Shown piece by piece: positions 10,501-24,000 of a DNA stretch of 64,000 bases (positions within the stretch are counted from its first letter, which is position 1; each line of letters starts with the position of its first letter). Source of the DNA: Solea solea (taxonomy: Eukaryota > Chordata > Actinopteri > Pleuronectiformes > Soleidae); the NCBI RefSeq assembly GCF_958295425.1, contig NC_081145.1:20320465-20384464 (forward strand), written 5' to 3'. The notes under the pieces are model-generated. The model was not told the origin of the DNA. It saw nothing but the letters and a program-made list of their open reading frames with translations, and made no database searches. Both the position numbers and the translations under genes were made by a program.

Positions 10501-13500
10501 GTAGTGTAATTTGCAGGATCACCTTGCCACCGAGCTCGTAGGCGCAGTCCAGTGGTGTCCGCTGTCTTTTGTTCCTGAGGCCGGGTGAGGCTCCGCCCCT
10601 CAGCAGCAGCTCCACCAGCGCCTGGTGTCCACCACGCACCGCCTCGTGGAGAGCCGTGTTCCCATGAAGGTTTGCATGGTTGACCAGCGCATTACTCTGC
10701 ACAGATGGGGAATTTATGTTTAAATTTAAACTAAATTCACATCTTTTAGAATCTTTATGCATCAGTCGTTGATGGCAAATGCAGCTCCTGAATTCTTGTG
10801 TGACATCCATACTGCAAGCATGGTTGCAAAGAATCATATAAAAAGGCACTTGTAAGAGATTTTGATTTTTCTTTGTTACTTCAGTCATTCCACCACTAGA
10901 GAATGTTTTTTTTACTGCACTTGTATCTGGAACTGAATCACAACTGAATGTTGTGTTGTCCTTGTGTAAGGATGAATTTGATGTTTTGTTGTCTTTGATG
11001 GGACTTGTGATGGTTACACTTTAGGTATATGTATGTGTGTGTATAAACATTTGCCGTATGCATAATTGAATGAAATCAGCAGCATTTCTCTTTCCACGTC
11101 CACTCACTATGTTCAGGTTTAACTTGGTCCAAGTACCCCAACAATGCTGACCCAGTTTTGATGTTTACCTTAGTGTCCTGATGAAGTGAAAGTGTGTTTA
11201 CCTGTAACAAGATGGTGGCTGTCTCCAGGCTTCCACAGAGACAAGCAAGTATTAGAGGTGTGTTGCCATAGTGATCCTTCTTATTCAGTTTGGCATTGCA
11301 CTCCAGCAGGAACCTCACCACCTACACACATCAAAGACAGCACGATGAGACTTCAAACTTTGTCTCCAAATGATTCTACAACAAAATTATTTTGTTAAAG
11401 ATCAAGGAAATAAAACTCAGACAAAAGTAAATATGGTAAATATTTGACATGTAAAAAAACAGCAATACTGGTGATAGTTCATATTTCTATGTATATATTT
11501 CACTGTCATCAAAAATGTCACAGATGACAAATAAAAGTCTGTTGCTTATAGAGTATCTTACCGTCTGTCTATTACTGTGAATAAATTATCAAAATACCAA
11601 GAACTTCAGCACAAAACACATTAGATTAAGTTAAATCTCTGCCCACACACTGCTGTCCTGCTCCTACCTGGACATGGCTGTTCTGGCTGGCCAGGTGAAG
11701 CGGTGTGGCACTCTGGTTGTTGCGGGCGTTGACGTTGGCCCCGTGGCGGATCAGCTGGGTGGCCAACATTGAGTGGCCGTGCAGGGCGGCAACATGGAGC
11801 GGCGTGAAGCCGTCAACATTACAGGTGTTGACGCCAAGAGTTCCTGCCTGCAGAGCAGACAGCTGCAAGACACAGACAGGACAAAAACAACAGAAAAAGT
11901 AGTAAAGCACATTATTATTTCTTGATTAAGACGTCAAGTTATAGTTATTTACTTGCATTCCTGAACAGAACATTTTGTTATTTTGTTTTAGTGGTTGAAT
12001 GTTACGGTTGATTAATTTCTGATTTCTAGGGGAGAACAGTGAGCCGGCTCAAATTTGGGTATAAAAAGGTGAAATCAGTTTGTTATTTGCCTAATAAAAA
12101 AACAATAAAATATATATTAAAAAAACAAGTTTTTGAAAGACTTAAAAAATATTGATGTTTTCTCATTTTTATAAAAAATTAAAATTAATTTGTTAAACAC
12201 TGTATTTAATTTTTTTTTTATTAACAAATGTCATTATTCCTATTTTCCAGTTTCTCTGTAACTGCTATGACTCTTTATTCACTCGTGAATGGTGATTATT
12301 AATGTTCGTTACTGTTGTTTAATCACCACTTTCATGGTTGATGGTGCACTGATGAGCTGACAAACCTTCTGGGTGGGGGCACATTTTGGACACTGACACA
12401 GTGGGTGGCAGAGAGGCAACTCGGACTGAATTTCTCCTTCATCTTCCTCTTCCTCATCCATCCACTCTAACAGGTAACGGACCTGAAATGGACAGACACA
12501 CAGATGAAAGCAGCAGCACCGACCTGCCTCTTGTGTGGACTTGCATCAAACAGCGTGTCCTGATGTAAAATGTGATGCAGCATTGTACACCTTTGACCTC
12601 ACCATCTCTATGTCACCGTCTGCCACAGCACGAAGCAGCTTCTCCACCTGCCAATTGCACAGACACAGTGTCAGAGGAAAGATCAGCCATACAGAGATGA
12701 GCCTCTGCCCTTTCTACTTTAGCTTTACAAACACTGGAGGGTAACAACACTACAGTACATAAAAAAAACCTCACAAATAAAGTTAAAATCTATTCAAAGT
12801 TGCTTCACCATTCTCAGTATATGATTTGGAAGTGATTTCCATGCTTGAACAGACCTGGCACAGTAGACCTTTTTCACAGTAAATATTTCTCGACATGAAA
12901 TAGTATACACAGGTTTTACCAAAAACATTAGTTATGGTTCTACTCCAGGTTTAAGAGGATAATCTGTAGAAGCCATTTCTTAGAACTTTATTCCTATTTC
13001 CCATATTTCCTGGATTTGTTTTAATAAAGAAAAATTAAAACAACAAATCAAAAACCTATCACTTTTACAGGCAGACAAAAGATAACAAAGAAATTGATAT
13101 ATTTAAAAATACAGTATCTATGACTCATTTGGAACCTCATGGCCAAGTGGAAAGTGAACTAAGCTTGTAACTCAAGGGTTGCTGATTCAAATCCCCACCA
13201 TTGCCACCCATTGCTCCTCAGGTGCTGCTCCTAATTTTAGGAGAGTTTCTAGTAGAGGATGGGTTAAAATCATAGATGAATTTCCCTATGGGGATTAATG
13301 AAGTAACTATTGTATTACTTTTTAGATGGTGATTTCAGATTTTTAATCGATTCAAGACGATGGTTTGGAGCATTTCCTACACTTTAACCACGTAACTGCC
13401 AGTGTGTGTGTGTGTGTGTCTTCCCCGTTACCTCTCTGTGTCGGACTCGTTCTACCTCCGGTTTAGACTCAGAGCCCAGAGAGGAGGTGCTGGAGACGGA

Positions 13501-15502
13501 GGAGCGATGGCTACTGCAGTCTGAGGCCAGAGGGGAGCAACTGGGAGACTGGGAGGAGGAGACAGAGGAAAATGTAAAAAACCTTTAAACTATAAATAAA
13601 CTACAGTGCAAATGCTTTTGCTTTGTGTGGGAATAACAACGGCTGACTATTTTTCTATTTTTTTTTTAAGAGGAAATATAAAAAATATCTTCACAAGAAA
13701 ACATGTTGCTCAAAGGCCCAGTTTATCAGAATAGCTGAATGATTAAACCGGGCATCTCCTGTATGTGTATGAGTATCTGCATGTCTGTGTGCTGATGTAT
13801 TTCCATATGTCATAAATCTGTTTGGTCTGAAGGCAATGGATTCTCGTGGGCCCTGACATGTGATAGATCAGACTCACATAAACTCGACTGCCGCTGCGCT
13901 GACGGCCGTTCTGAGTGGACTGCAACAACATGAGGATCTAAAGAGAAACAAAAGTGTGAACACACACACACCAGCAACAAACCACCGTCAAGGAGATTGC
14001 TGCTGGAGTAAGATGTTTCGGCGATAATTAGTTTAGCTAATCCGACTTCAGATTCAGAAAAGAAGGAACAAGGACTAAACAATCTAAACAAGGGCAAAAA
14101 AACCAAAACCTTTCAGGATAACAGAGGTTTATTCATCAAATAATTATAATACAAAAATAAATATGGCTTGACTAGACTGTGTTCTTTCACTGACCTTGGA
14201 GTTGAGCGCACACTGAAACGGTGAGTCTTTGCTCTTGTTGAGGAAGTTGGTGCTCGCTCCGTTCTCCAGCAGCACCTGGATGATTCCCTCGTAGCCCCAC
14301 CGCGCTGCCATGTGCAGCGCCGTGTCTCCTTTATCGTTCTGCAGGTCTAGGCGGCACACTTGCAGGTCATAGTAGACCAGCGCCTTCACACACTTAACAC
14401 ACAACAAAGAAGAAAAAGCACCCGTCAGTCCTTGGCTGACAATCACGTTCACATTTTAAGAGGACGATTGTGTGTAAAGTAAAGTAAAAACTTTTTCCAC
14501 ATTATTTTGTAACTTGTGTGCTACATGGAGAATACGCTAGAAATCTACAGATTTAAGAAGCTATGACTAATCAAGGGTTAGTTGAATTGTGCATTTACCT
14601 TTTATCTCCTCAGGACTCATTTTATTCCAGTTTGACAATGACTGGACTGATGGATAAATCAAATTGAAATGAGAGGCTGTGTTTAACTTACGTCCTCATG
14701 TCCATACATGCAGGCGAGGTGCAGCGGTGTGTTGCCGTTGTTGTCCTGAGCATCTGTGTATGCCTTGTAGTGCAGCAGCAGCAGCTAGAGGAGGGTAAGG
14801 AGGTCATTTGTTTTTATGAATCCTCATTGTATTTTAGAAGGTCTGTAACTAAATTCTTGATCGACAGCTATAATAATAAATCATACTGCACCTAATGCAA
14901 CAGTAATACCATCTTGTATGTGTGTGTAATTGTGTTTTTAACCTCTTTAGGACATTTTCTGGCACAAACACTAACCTTGTCAGGCACAAATGTGGTCCTA
15001 ATGAGGCAAAACCTAATTTCTGAGGAACTGGTTAAGCTTTGGGCTAAGATTCAAAAGTAAATGTAAGGTTAAACTTGTTATGGTTAAGGTTAGGAATAAG
15101 GCTTTGTTTAGGCCGTCCCACTGAATGGAAGTCCATGCGGTGTCCGAAGGAGAATAGATGTGAAAACCTGTGTGTGTATTCGTTAACTCTTTGGGACCTT
15201 TTCTAGTATAACCAAAACCTGGTCTCAATAAGGCAGACGCTAATTTCTGGTGGTAACGTTGGTGGTAAGGCGAGGGTAAGCATTAACTGGTTGTGGTTAG
15301 GGATAACGCTTTGTTTAGGCTTTCCAAATGAATGGAAGTCAAAGCAGGATAGCTGCGTGAACCTGAGTGTAAGGTGTCATTACCGTGACTCCCTGGTATC
15401 CCCGTTGGCAGGCCAGGTGCAGCGGTGTGAGAGCGTGGTAATCTGTGGCGTTGACTGTCGCTCCTTTGGATACCAGCAGGTCTATCAGGTGGGCCTGGCC
15501 TG

Positions 15503-15557
<55 letters not shown>

Positions 15558-17994
15558 TAAATTAGGGCTGAGATTATTAATGAAGCTCTTTTTTAATCCA
15601 TCTGCACACATTAGCAGCTGCTCACCACAGATAGCAGCAGCGTGGAGTGGAGTGTAACCTCGATCATCTCTGGAGAACGGCGTGATGATGGAGGGGTCGT
15701 TTAGCCGCCTGCAACAGAAAGACACAAACGAGGTAAAAGATAGATAAACATCAGAACTAGTGAGACGATTAACTATTTCATTGCAAAGTATTACAAAAGC
15801 CTCTCTCAATAAGTTGATCGTGGTAAATGATTACTTATATTTCACACTATGAGTGAATTAAAAACCAAGCACCAACACACAGGCCTAGTAATTTATTCTA
15901 AACTACCAAAATGTGAAGGTGTCGTTCAGGACCTTGAGGTTTAAAATAACCTTGTTTAAAAATTGTTTTTTTTTGTTAAGAATGCCATAATTCCCATTAG
16001 GATAAATGCAACAGGACATTTTCATTTAGTCCCAGGTCTGTCTGAAACTCACAACCTCTACTCATGTCATATATTGCAATGCAAATGTCCCCTTTGGGCT
16101 TTTGAAGATGGTTCATTAAGAAAATGATCATAAGTGTTGTAGGAAGGAAAAAAAGAGATGGTAAAAATGTTTTTAAGGAGGTGCATGATGCTGACCCGGA
16201 CAGCTGGAGGTCGCAGATGTCACAGGAGCAGAGGGGGTGACACATTCGTACATCCTCGTCGCTCTCGCCTTCACACAGCAGTCGTTTAACCTCCGCCTCA
16301 TTCCCATTTGCTATGTGCTATATCACACACACAGAAAGACAAGAAAATAATAGGATATCAAATTGATATTCCTGTAAATTGTACCTACAACAGTGACTCT
16401 CAAAACTTCAAATCACATTGTTTTGCATTGCAAATACAGAATATAACTTCCATCATACTGGTGGAAGGCGAGCAGAAAATACATTTTGGTAAACTAGTTT
16501 CAAGCCTCCAATGGGCCGTAGCAACTGCTGACTTCCACAGAGAGACGATTCAATTCCCAGCCGCTCACCTCAAACAGACAGTGGATGGGTGTGGAAGCGC
16601 TCTGCGACAACGACCTCATTCTGTCTTTGAACAAGGCTTTGTCGTTCAGCTCACCCGAGCCCTGCACACACACAGAAACAAAATCATCATTCTGTACTGT
16701 ATGAAATACTGCTGAGATATAGCAATTGTGTGTGTGTTGGTGAACATCCTACAGAGTCTGTGTCTTTCAGCTTCCCCAGGTTGATGTACTCCACCGCTGC
16801 CTCAAACGTGCTCAGGCAGTAACTGAGCTCGTCTTTACTGGAGTGGCTAAAGCAGAAGTTCCTGATGTAGCTCAGGTTGGCCATCCTGGAGAAAGACAAC
16901 AAGGTCAACACATTCCCTCCAGTTACCGTCCCCTGTTAGGCTAATCTCTGAAGTTAATTTTCCTCTCATCAATCAAAAATTATTTATTATAACAATAGTA
17001 TTGGGTTAGGGTTCCTAACCCAAGGGGTCTCTACTCCTAGTTTAGGAACCACTGGTTTATATAAAGGTCTTACAGCTAACAAACTGGGCATTGTTTTGTT
17101 TTTTTATTCATGCTTTTACAGTATATTCAATGTTGTTTCACATTTTCCCCACATGAGGCAAACACGAGTGAAGGTCACAAAGTCCACATACTATATGTAT
17201 AGCTATATACAAAACATATACTTTTCCCCCACAACCTGGAAGGCCAAAGTAACTCTTTCTCACAGCTCACCAGTTAGGGATTTCTGTCTTCACCAGCAGG
17301 TAGAGGATGACAGAGAGCAGGTCATCTGCACTTACAGCCTCAATACTGACTGCAGGGGAAGATACACATTCTGTGAGGTTGATCACATAACAGGAGAAAC
17401 TCACAAAAACATCAGTCTTAAATGGCAAAGTCTTCCTTCTTTCATCCTGCCATGTCGCTCCCTCGTGCTGTACGACAGCTTGTTCAGGCCAAATGACTAA
17501 ATTGGCCCCTTGAAAAAGCTCAATTAGAAGCGGATCACACCACTCTGCAGACTGACAGCAGGGTTGTTGTTGGCCAATAAGCTTGGGTTTCCAAAGAAAA
17601 CTGGATAAACACATTAAAGGCTGACTGAGCTCGTATTGTCCTGTGTACTGATCTCATTTCAGGTGTAACCGTAATACTGACGGCAACAAGTAGGAGTTAA
17701 AAGTCCTGTGTGTGAATTGGTAAGAATTAATGTCATCTAATGGTGAAAGTGCAGCATACCACACACGGCATACTTCCCATACCAGAAAAGATGTAAACCC
17801 TCTTCCATAACTTTCTCCCACTCTGCTGTTTCTCTTCTGCATCAGGCTTTGAGTCATTCACTATTGTGTGCATAGTAAACTCCCTCATTAAGTCTAGCAA
17901 GGGGTTATTCTACAGCTACAGAGACCAAACCATTTTTACTTTATAGAAATTCTACATACATACACACAAATATTATATACATATATACATACAC

Positions 17995-18060
<66 letters not shown>

Positions 18061-21000
18061 AATTATGAGTATTATTACATTCAATTTCTGCCAATACATA
18101 CACACTGGACCTCAAAATGTTCATACTTGTAATCAGTAAATTGGTACCAGTAATTGAATGAAAATGAATCAAACAGATGGATCTCGTGTTCAGGCTGCTG
18201 GACATAAATGTGATTTTGTTTGAGTTATAGCTACATTAATTGTTTTTGTCTAGTGATTTTAGGTTATTTGAGAAAATGTTTCAGACAAAACAGATTTGAT
18301 TCGTTGCAAGATACAACGAGGTGGTGCCTGTGGTGGATCACTTTAATGGTGATTGAGTAATGTTCTTTGCTTGGCTGAACTCACGGTCCCCCATGTGATC
18401 ACTCTGTCTGCTACTATTTCAGTGTTTACGTGTGCCAAATTTAAGCTCTGAAAACGGATGTCGAACACAGAGTTAACAGTACTAAACTAAGAATTAAGCA
18501 CAATCACATTGCGTACCGGTGCATCTGGGGGTCTGGGTTGCGATCACTGTGACCCTGCGCAGGCAGAGCAGTTTGAGGAGAGGGGACGTCTGCTGGTTGA
18601 GCTGACTCAGCTCTCTCTTTGCCCGCGACAAGTTTATACTGCAGGGACACACAAGCAGCACGGGTTAGAGCTGAGAATCTTGAATCGTATCTGTTTCAAG
18701 CGTTTAAATTCTACCCGACAACACATATTTAATGGAGACAAAACTGACCAAAGTTTGGGATGTGAAAACAATCACTGAAAACAGGAAGTGGCCGACAGGA
18801 TGCAGATCAACACAGTTCTGCTCTGGATGTATCTTTAACTACATTAGAAGGTTGATGGAGATGGAGATGCGGTACATTGGTTGGTGATTAATTGCCAACT
18901 ATTTTAACAGTCAATTAGTTGAAGTAATTTAAAAAAACAAAACATGCAAGGACATCATCATGTTGAGGTTTGGAAAATAAGGATTTAAACATTTTTCACC
19001 AGTGTCTGAACTTTAAATGGACCAAACAACTTATTAAGTGAGAAAATAATTGACACAATCCATTTTGTATCTTGTATTTATATCCCTGGTGACACCTATT
19101 TCTTTTATCTGATTTGTTCTTAACAGTAACCTGTTGAACTGACCTGAACTCCGGTTTGACTCCCAGGTCTTTCTGCTGCAGCTCCTGCAGACTCCTGGTG
19201 GTTTTGTTGAAGGCAGCATCCTGTTTGACAAGCAGAAGAACAAATGTTGGAGCACTTCAATCATCACACATATTTTTAAACATGTTATTATCATCTATCC
19301 ATCCTCTTTTGCTTAACCTAGGTTGGGTCATGAAGGCAGTAGGCTGAGCAAGGACCTCCTCCAAGGAGGCCACGAGTAGTCCTAACTCCCATATATGCCT
19401 TACTTGCTTGGTCATCACTGTGATCTCATGACCCAAAACCTTTTCCTTATCATCATGAAAACCAATAACATGAGTTTCTAATACATCTTTGATTGCATAA
19501 CAGGACCATTTAATCACAGAAACATATGACAAAAAGGAAAGAACATAACAACACCCCTCTGATGATGTTTCATGCAATCTTGTGATGGTTTATGCTTTGG
19601 TAATTTGATTTACTGTCTATATTCAAACTGTTGCATTCAGATCTGAGGGTTAAGGTTAGGCAGCAAGTGATGGAGGAGTGGTAGAGCAGTGAGATGTCAG
19701 ACCTACCTGGCTGGCTTCAAGCATTCCCACAAAGTTAAAGATTAAATCATGGATACCATGATGAACATACATCTGGGGAATAACAGGGAGAAACAACAGA
19801 GAACATTTCAGTGAACAACATTTGCACAGTGACAGTGATATCACACATGATACTGAGGAGGCATCACTTTAGTTACGTTCACAGTATTTTGAGTATCAGG
19901 TTGAAGTGGCTCAGTGGTTAAGACCAGTACCCTGTGTGCGAAAGACATCATGATCGCAAGTTCGACTCCACCCCTGGCTGATTGTACTCAATTCCATTGT
20001 AAGTCGCTTTGGATAAAAGCATCTGCTAAATGACATGTAATGTATTGTTTCTAGTTCATTTGTGTTTTTGGGTGAAATAAATCCCTTTAGATCAAAATAT
20101 AATCCTCAGGGTTTTTTTTTGTCATTTTGTTTGTACCACAGCCATTTCACTACTGTACTACTTTCACTACTTCTTTTTCACTCTGAGAAATGCAAGAATG
20201 CCCATTAACTTGCAGACACATACTTCCTCAGAAGTCGATACTTTCATTTTCATGCTTGATCATATGAGAACATTTATAGCTTGTGGGTTAGGGTGACAGT
20301 TTCAATTAGTCCCATGTTTCTCTCCTTAAACTTAACACAGACTAAAAAACAAGCAAATTCACCTCAACAGCCTGCTTGAGTAGAGTCATCTGAAGCTCCT
20401 GCTTTGTCAGAAGCTTCTGTGAAAGAAAAAAAAAACAAATGATCAACATCTATCAATGTACAGCATGTGATACAACTCCTGTGATTAGGCAGAACATTGG
20501 CATTCTGGAGTCCTGTGGAATCATTACTGATTTACATGTATTCTAATGCTGATGGTCTCTGGCTTTAAGAGAAAGGTCATTCAGGGGATTTAGCGTGTGC
20601 TGAACACACAAAGCTCTCAGAGAACCCCCGAGGTCAGACTGGAGTTTTCTCATACACACTATTCTGATGCATCTAAGCTGATAAATAACTCCTATTTGTA
20701 ATGTGGTGAAAAAAAATTATTATAATGTGGCTTACATTAAACAGTTGTCAAATGCAGCACATGATAAAGCACTGGTGTGTGTGTGTGCTGCGTTAGTAGC
20801 TCATATGAAACCAAACCAAACCTTCTAGAAGTGTAGTCTTTGAGTGTAGTAGAGCTGAGCATGTACAGGAATTGGCATGTAGAGAAAGAACCGGTTTGAG
20901 TTAAAGGTAAATTAGTGAAGAAAACGTGTGAAATAGGTTGGACCAGCTGTTAAACTAAAAAAAACTAGCAGATGATGGATGTTCTGCAAAATCTCCACAA

Positions 21001-24000
21001 GTTCAGGTTTACATGCATCTCCGCCAAATCTTTTACAGAGGGAGAAATCCATCAACAAAGATCCTTTGATTTCCATGAGAACGTGAGTCACCCACTTAAT
21101 TCACACAAACTGAGACAGATGATACACCATCTGTCTTGTATCAGTCACTTGCGCTGGTACCATCACTGATCAGCTGGACTTGGATTCTAAACACTGACAC
21201 TAAAACAACTCTTATAACTTTGTCTAAAGCTTCAAGAAAACCATATTCTCTCTCCTGACCAGCGCAAGATGATTGTGAGATATTAAGGGTTGCAAAGGAC
21301 ACCAATGAGACATGTCCTCTGAAAGAAAGAAGGTTTTCAGGAACCTGAACTTGGACAGTCTACTGCTTAAGTTCTCACAACATCACACTTTCCGTGATCT
21401 TCAGTCATCTGAGCCAACGGGAAGGTTTTTACTCACCAGGCGAGAGTCTCTCAGCAGACACTGAAGACATTTAGTGTAGAGACCATTCACCGAGTCCTAA
21501 GCAGAAATAAACACAGGGGGCCCATCAGACTCGCCACAACTTGTACTGCTGTCACAACTATCTGTTTTATAAAGATAGTTATATATTATAAAAAATAAAT
21601 CAAATACTTCTCACTAACCATACACTATTAGTCTGAAACATTGGTTTCCACGACTCAGTAACACAGTAAAACATTTGAAGAAACTAATCTAAGAAAACAG
21701 ACAAAAACAAGCTGAGGAGGAAGAAGGAAGGAGGTGAGCAGATAAAATGATGGGGGTGAGGATCTAGGATGTCATCATACTATGTGGTGTCGGAGTCCCT
21801 TCCTCTCCTGCTCCTTAAACGCCTGACAGAAGCTGAGGATGAACTTGTCCAGTTTCTGCGCATGGCTGCCCAGGAACTCCCTGACATCCTCCACGTTTTT
21901 CAGGCAGTAAGGGTGCGGCTGGCTGAACTCAGCAGGGCTTGTGTCTACCTCGACTGGACGCGAGATGCATAAGATGCTGTAGCTCTGCTCTTGATCATTG
22001 TAGAAGGTTTCCTCAAACAAAATGGACACCGACACCGGAGCTGGGAAGCCGGATCCAAGCAGGACCTGCCTGTCCTGAATCCTTACCTCCTAAAATATAC
22101 AAGGAGAGTAACAGATAGAGTTTTTACTCTCTCAAATTTACAATTCAGCAAAATAAGTATTCAAATCATCATCAGAGCTGCCGGCATGTATCCGTGTGTG
22201 GTGGAGCTGGGGAGAAGTGTGGGAGAAAATCTAGGTCAAATCAGGATTGCAGTGTTGTGGTAATTACTCAGCGGTCCACAAGGGGGCAATAGTGGTTCTG
22301 CACTAGAACTTTAGTTTAAAATTTTGAAATTAACATTTGAATAATATAAAAAATAAAAGACTCAAATGTTTTCACTTTTATAAAAAAAAAACAAGCACAA
22401 GTTCATTTTTTAAATTGCCTTGAAAGCTTGCAGTGTTTCTTCTGAGACAGGTTTATAAACGGACAGTGGAGAGCGCCAGCCTCTTTCATTATAAGTGAAT
22501 CTAACCCCCTCACCAGACACCAATCAATAATGTTATTAGTCACAGCTCTGACAAGACAAAATGTGATGCAGACCTTTGTTTGTAATAGACTCCTTGAAGC
22601 AGCTGATAGAGTTTTGATACCATAATGTGTTTCATACTGCATTTGCCAAAGAAATTATTTGCTTCTGATCTTTTGGACACAGTAGTTGCACCAGACAGGA
22701 AACAAACCTTTCCATCCACAGCCTGGTATCCGTTCTCCACCGGCTGTAGTACATAGCTGTCAAACTGAGAGTCTGAGTAGCCACCATTGGTCAAACTTCC
22801 ACAACAGGGAACAAGGACCTGCAAAGTATTGCAGGGAAAATTAAGTCAACAACAACACCCTGATTTGATTTATGCAAAACTAAACAAAACTTCTTTTTTT
22901 ATTTTTTTTTTTTTTTTTTTTCTTAAGTATTTTTATTGGGCATTTATAATACAAACAAACAAACAAATATAATTACAGAACAAGTAAACAGACGACAGAA
23001 ACAGAACATAACAGGTTGACAAAATTAAAACAAAACCCACCCCTCACCCCCTGGAGAAGACCCATATGGAAAATATCATAAGAACCCTGCTACGCATAAG
23101 AGACCGAATATTAAGTTGGGTTTGTATCAGCAAGGTACTGTATCAAAGGTTGCCAAGTCGCGTCAAAATGTTGGAGACTGTCTTTCAGAACATATCTTAT
23201 TCTTTCCAGATGGAGCGTATTAGTCAATTCATCCAGCCACATCTTAGATGTTGGTGCGTTTACACTCTTCCATAACGTAAGAATAATTTTTTTCGCTATT
23301 ATAAGACCATATGAAATAAAACATTGTTGTGCTTTGTTTAATTTCTGAAAGGTTTCAGACACCCCGAGAATAATAAGTAAGGGTTCTGGCTTTATCACAA
23401 ATCTCATAACCTCGGACATTATATCAAAAACACCAGACCAGAAAGAGTAAATTTTGGGGCATAGTGCATAACTATGAAGATGGGTTGCAATGGAAGATTT
23501 GCATTTATCACACACAGGTGATACTTCTGGATATATATTATGTAATTTTTCCTTTGAGAAATGGAGCATGTGTATAATTTTAAATTGAATAAGACAGTGT
23601 CTTGCATTATGTGAGCAAGTGATGATCTTCTCAAGGGCTTTGTCCCATAGATCATCTGTGATCGGTTCGCCAAATTGTTTCTCCCATTTGCGTCTATGTA
23701 TATAGGCAGGGGGGGGACTAAATGACAGGAGATTATTATAGATACGTGTTATCAACTTAGGTTCATATATCGGCAATTTCAGACAGTCATCTATTAATGT
23801 TTTTGTTTCGGTCTGAAAATCCTCCAAATGTCTACGTATATAATCTCTGATTTGCAGATAATGAAAGAATTGATTACTTTCCAGTCCAAATTTCTGCTGT
23901 AATTGAGAAAACGAGGCAAATACACCTTGTATATACAGATCTCCAACACATTTAATACCTTTCTGATTCCACCTAGAGAAGGCTCCACCCAAACCAGACG

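Noticed and set aside
15400..15560. Thr-His repeat proteins
   Set aside because: Translation of the CA microsatellite in three frames.
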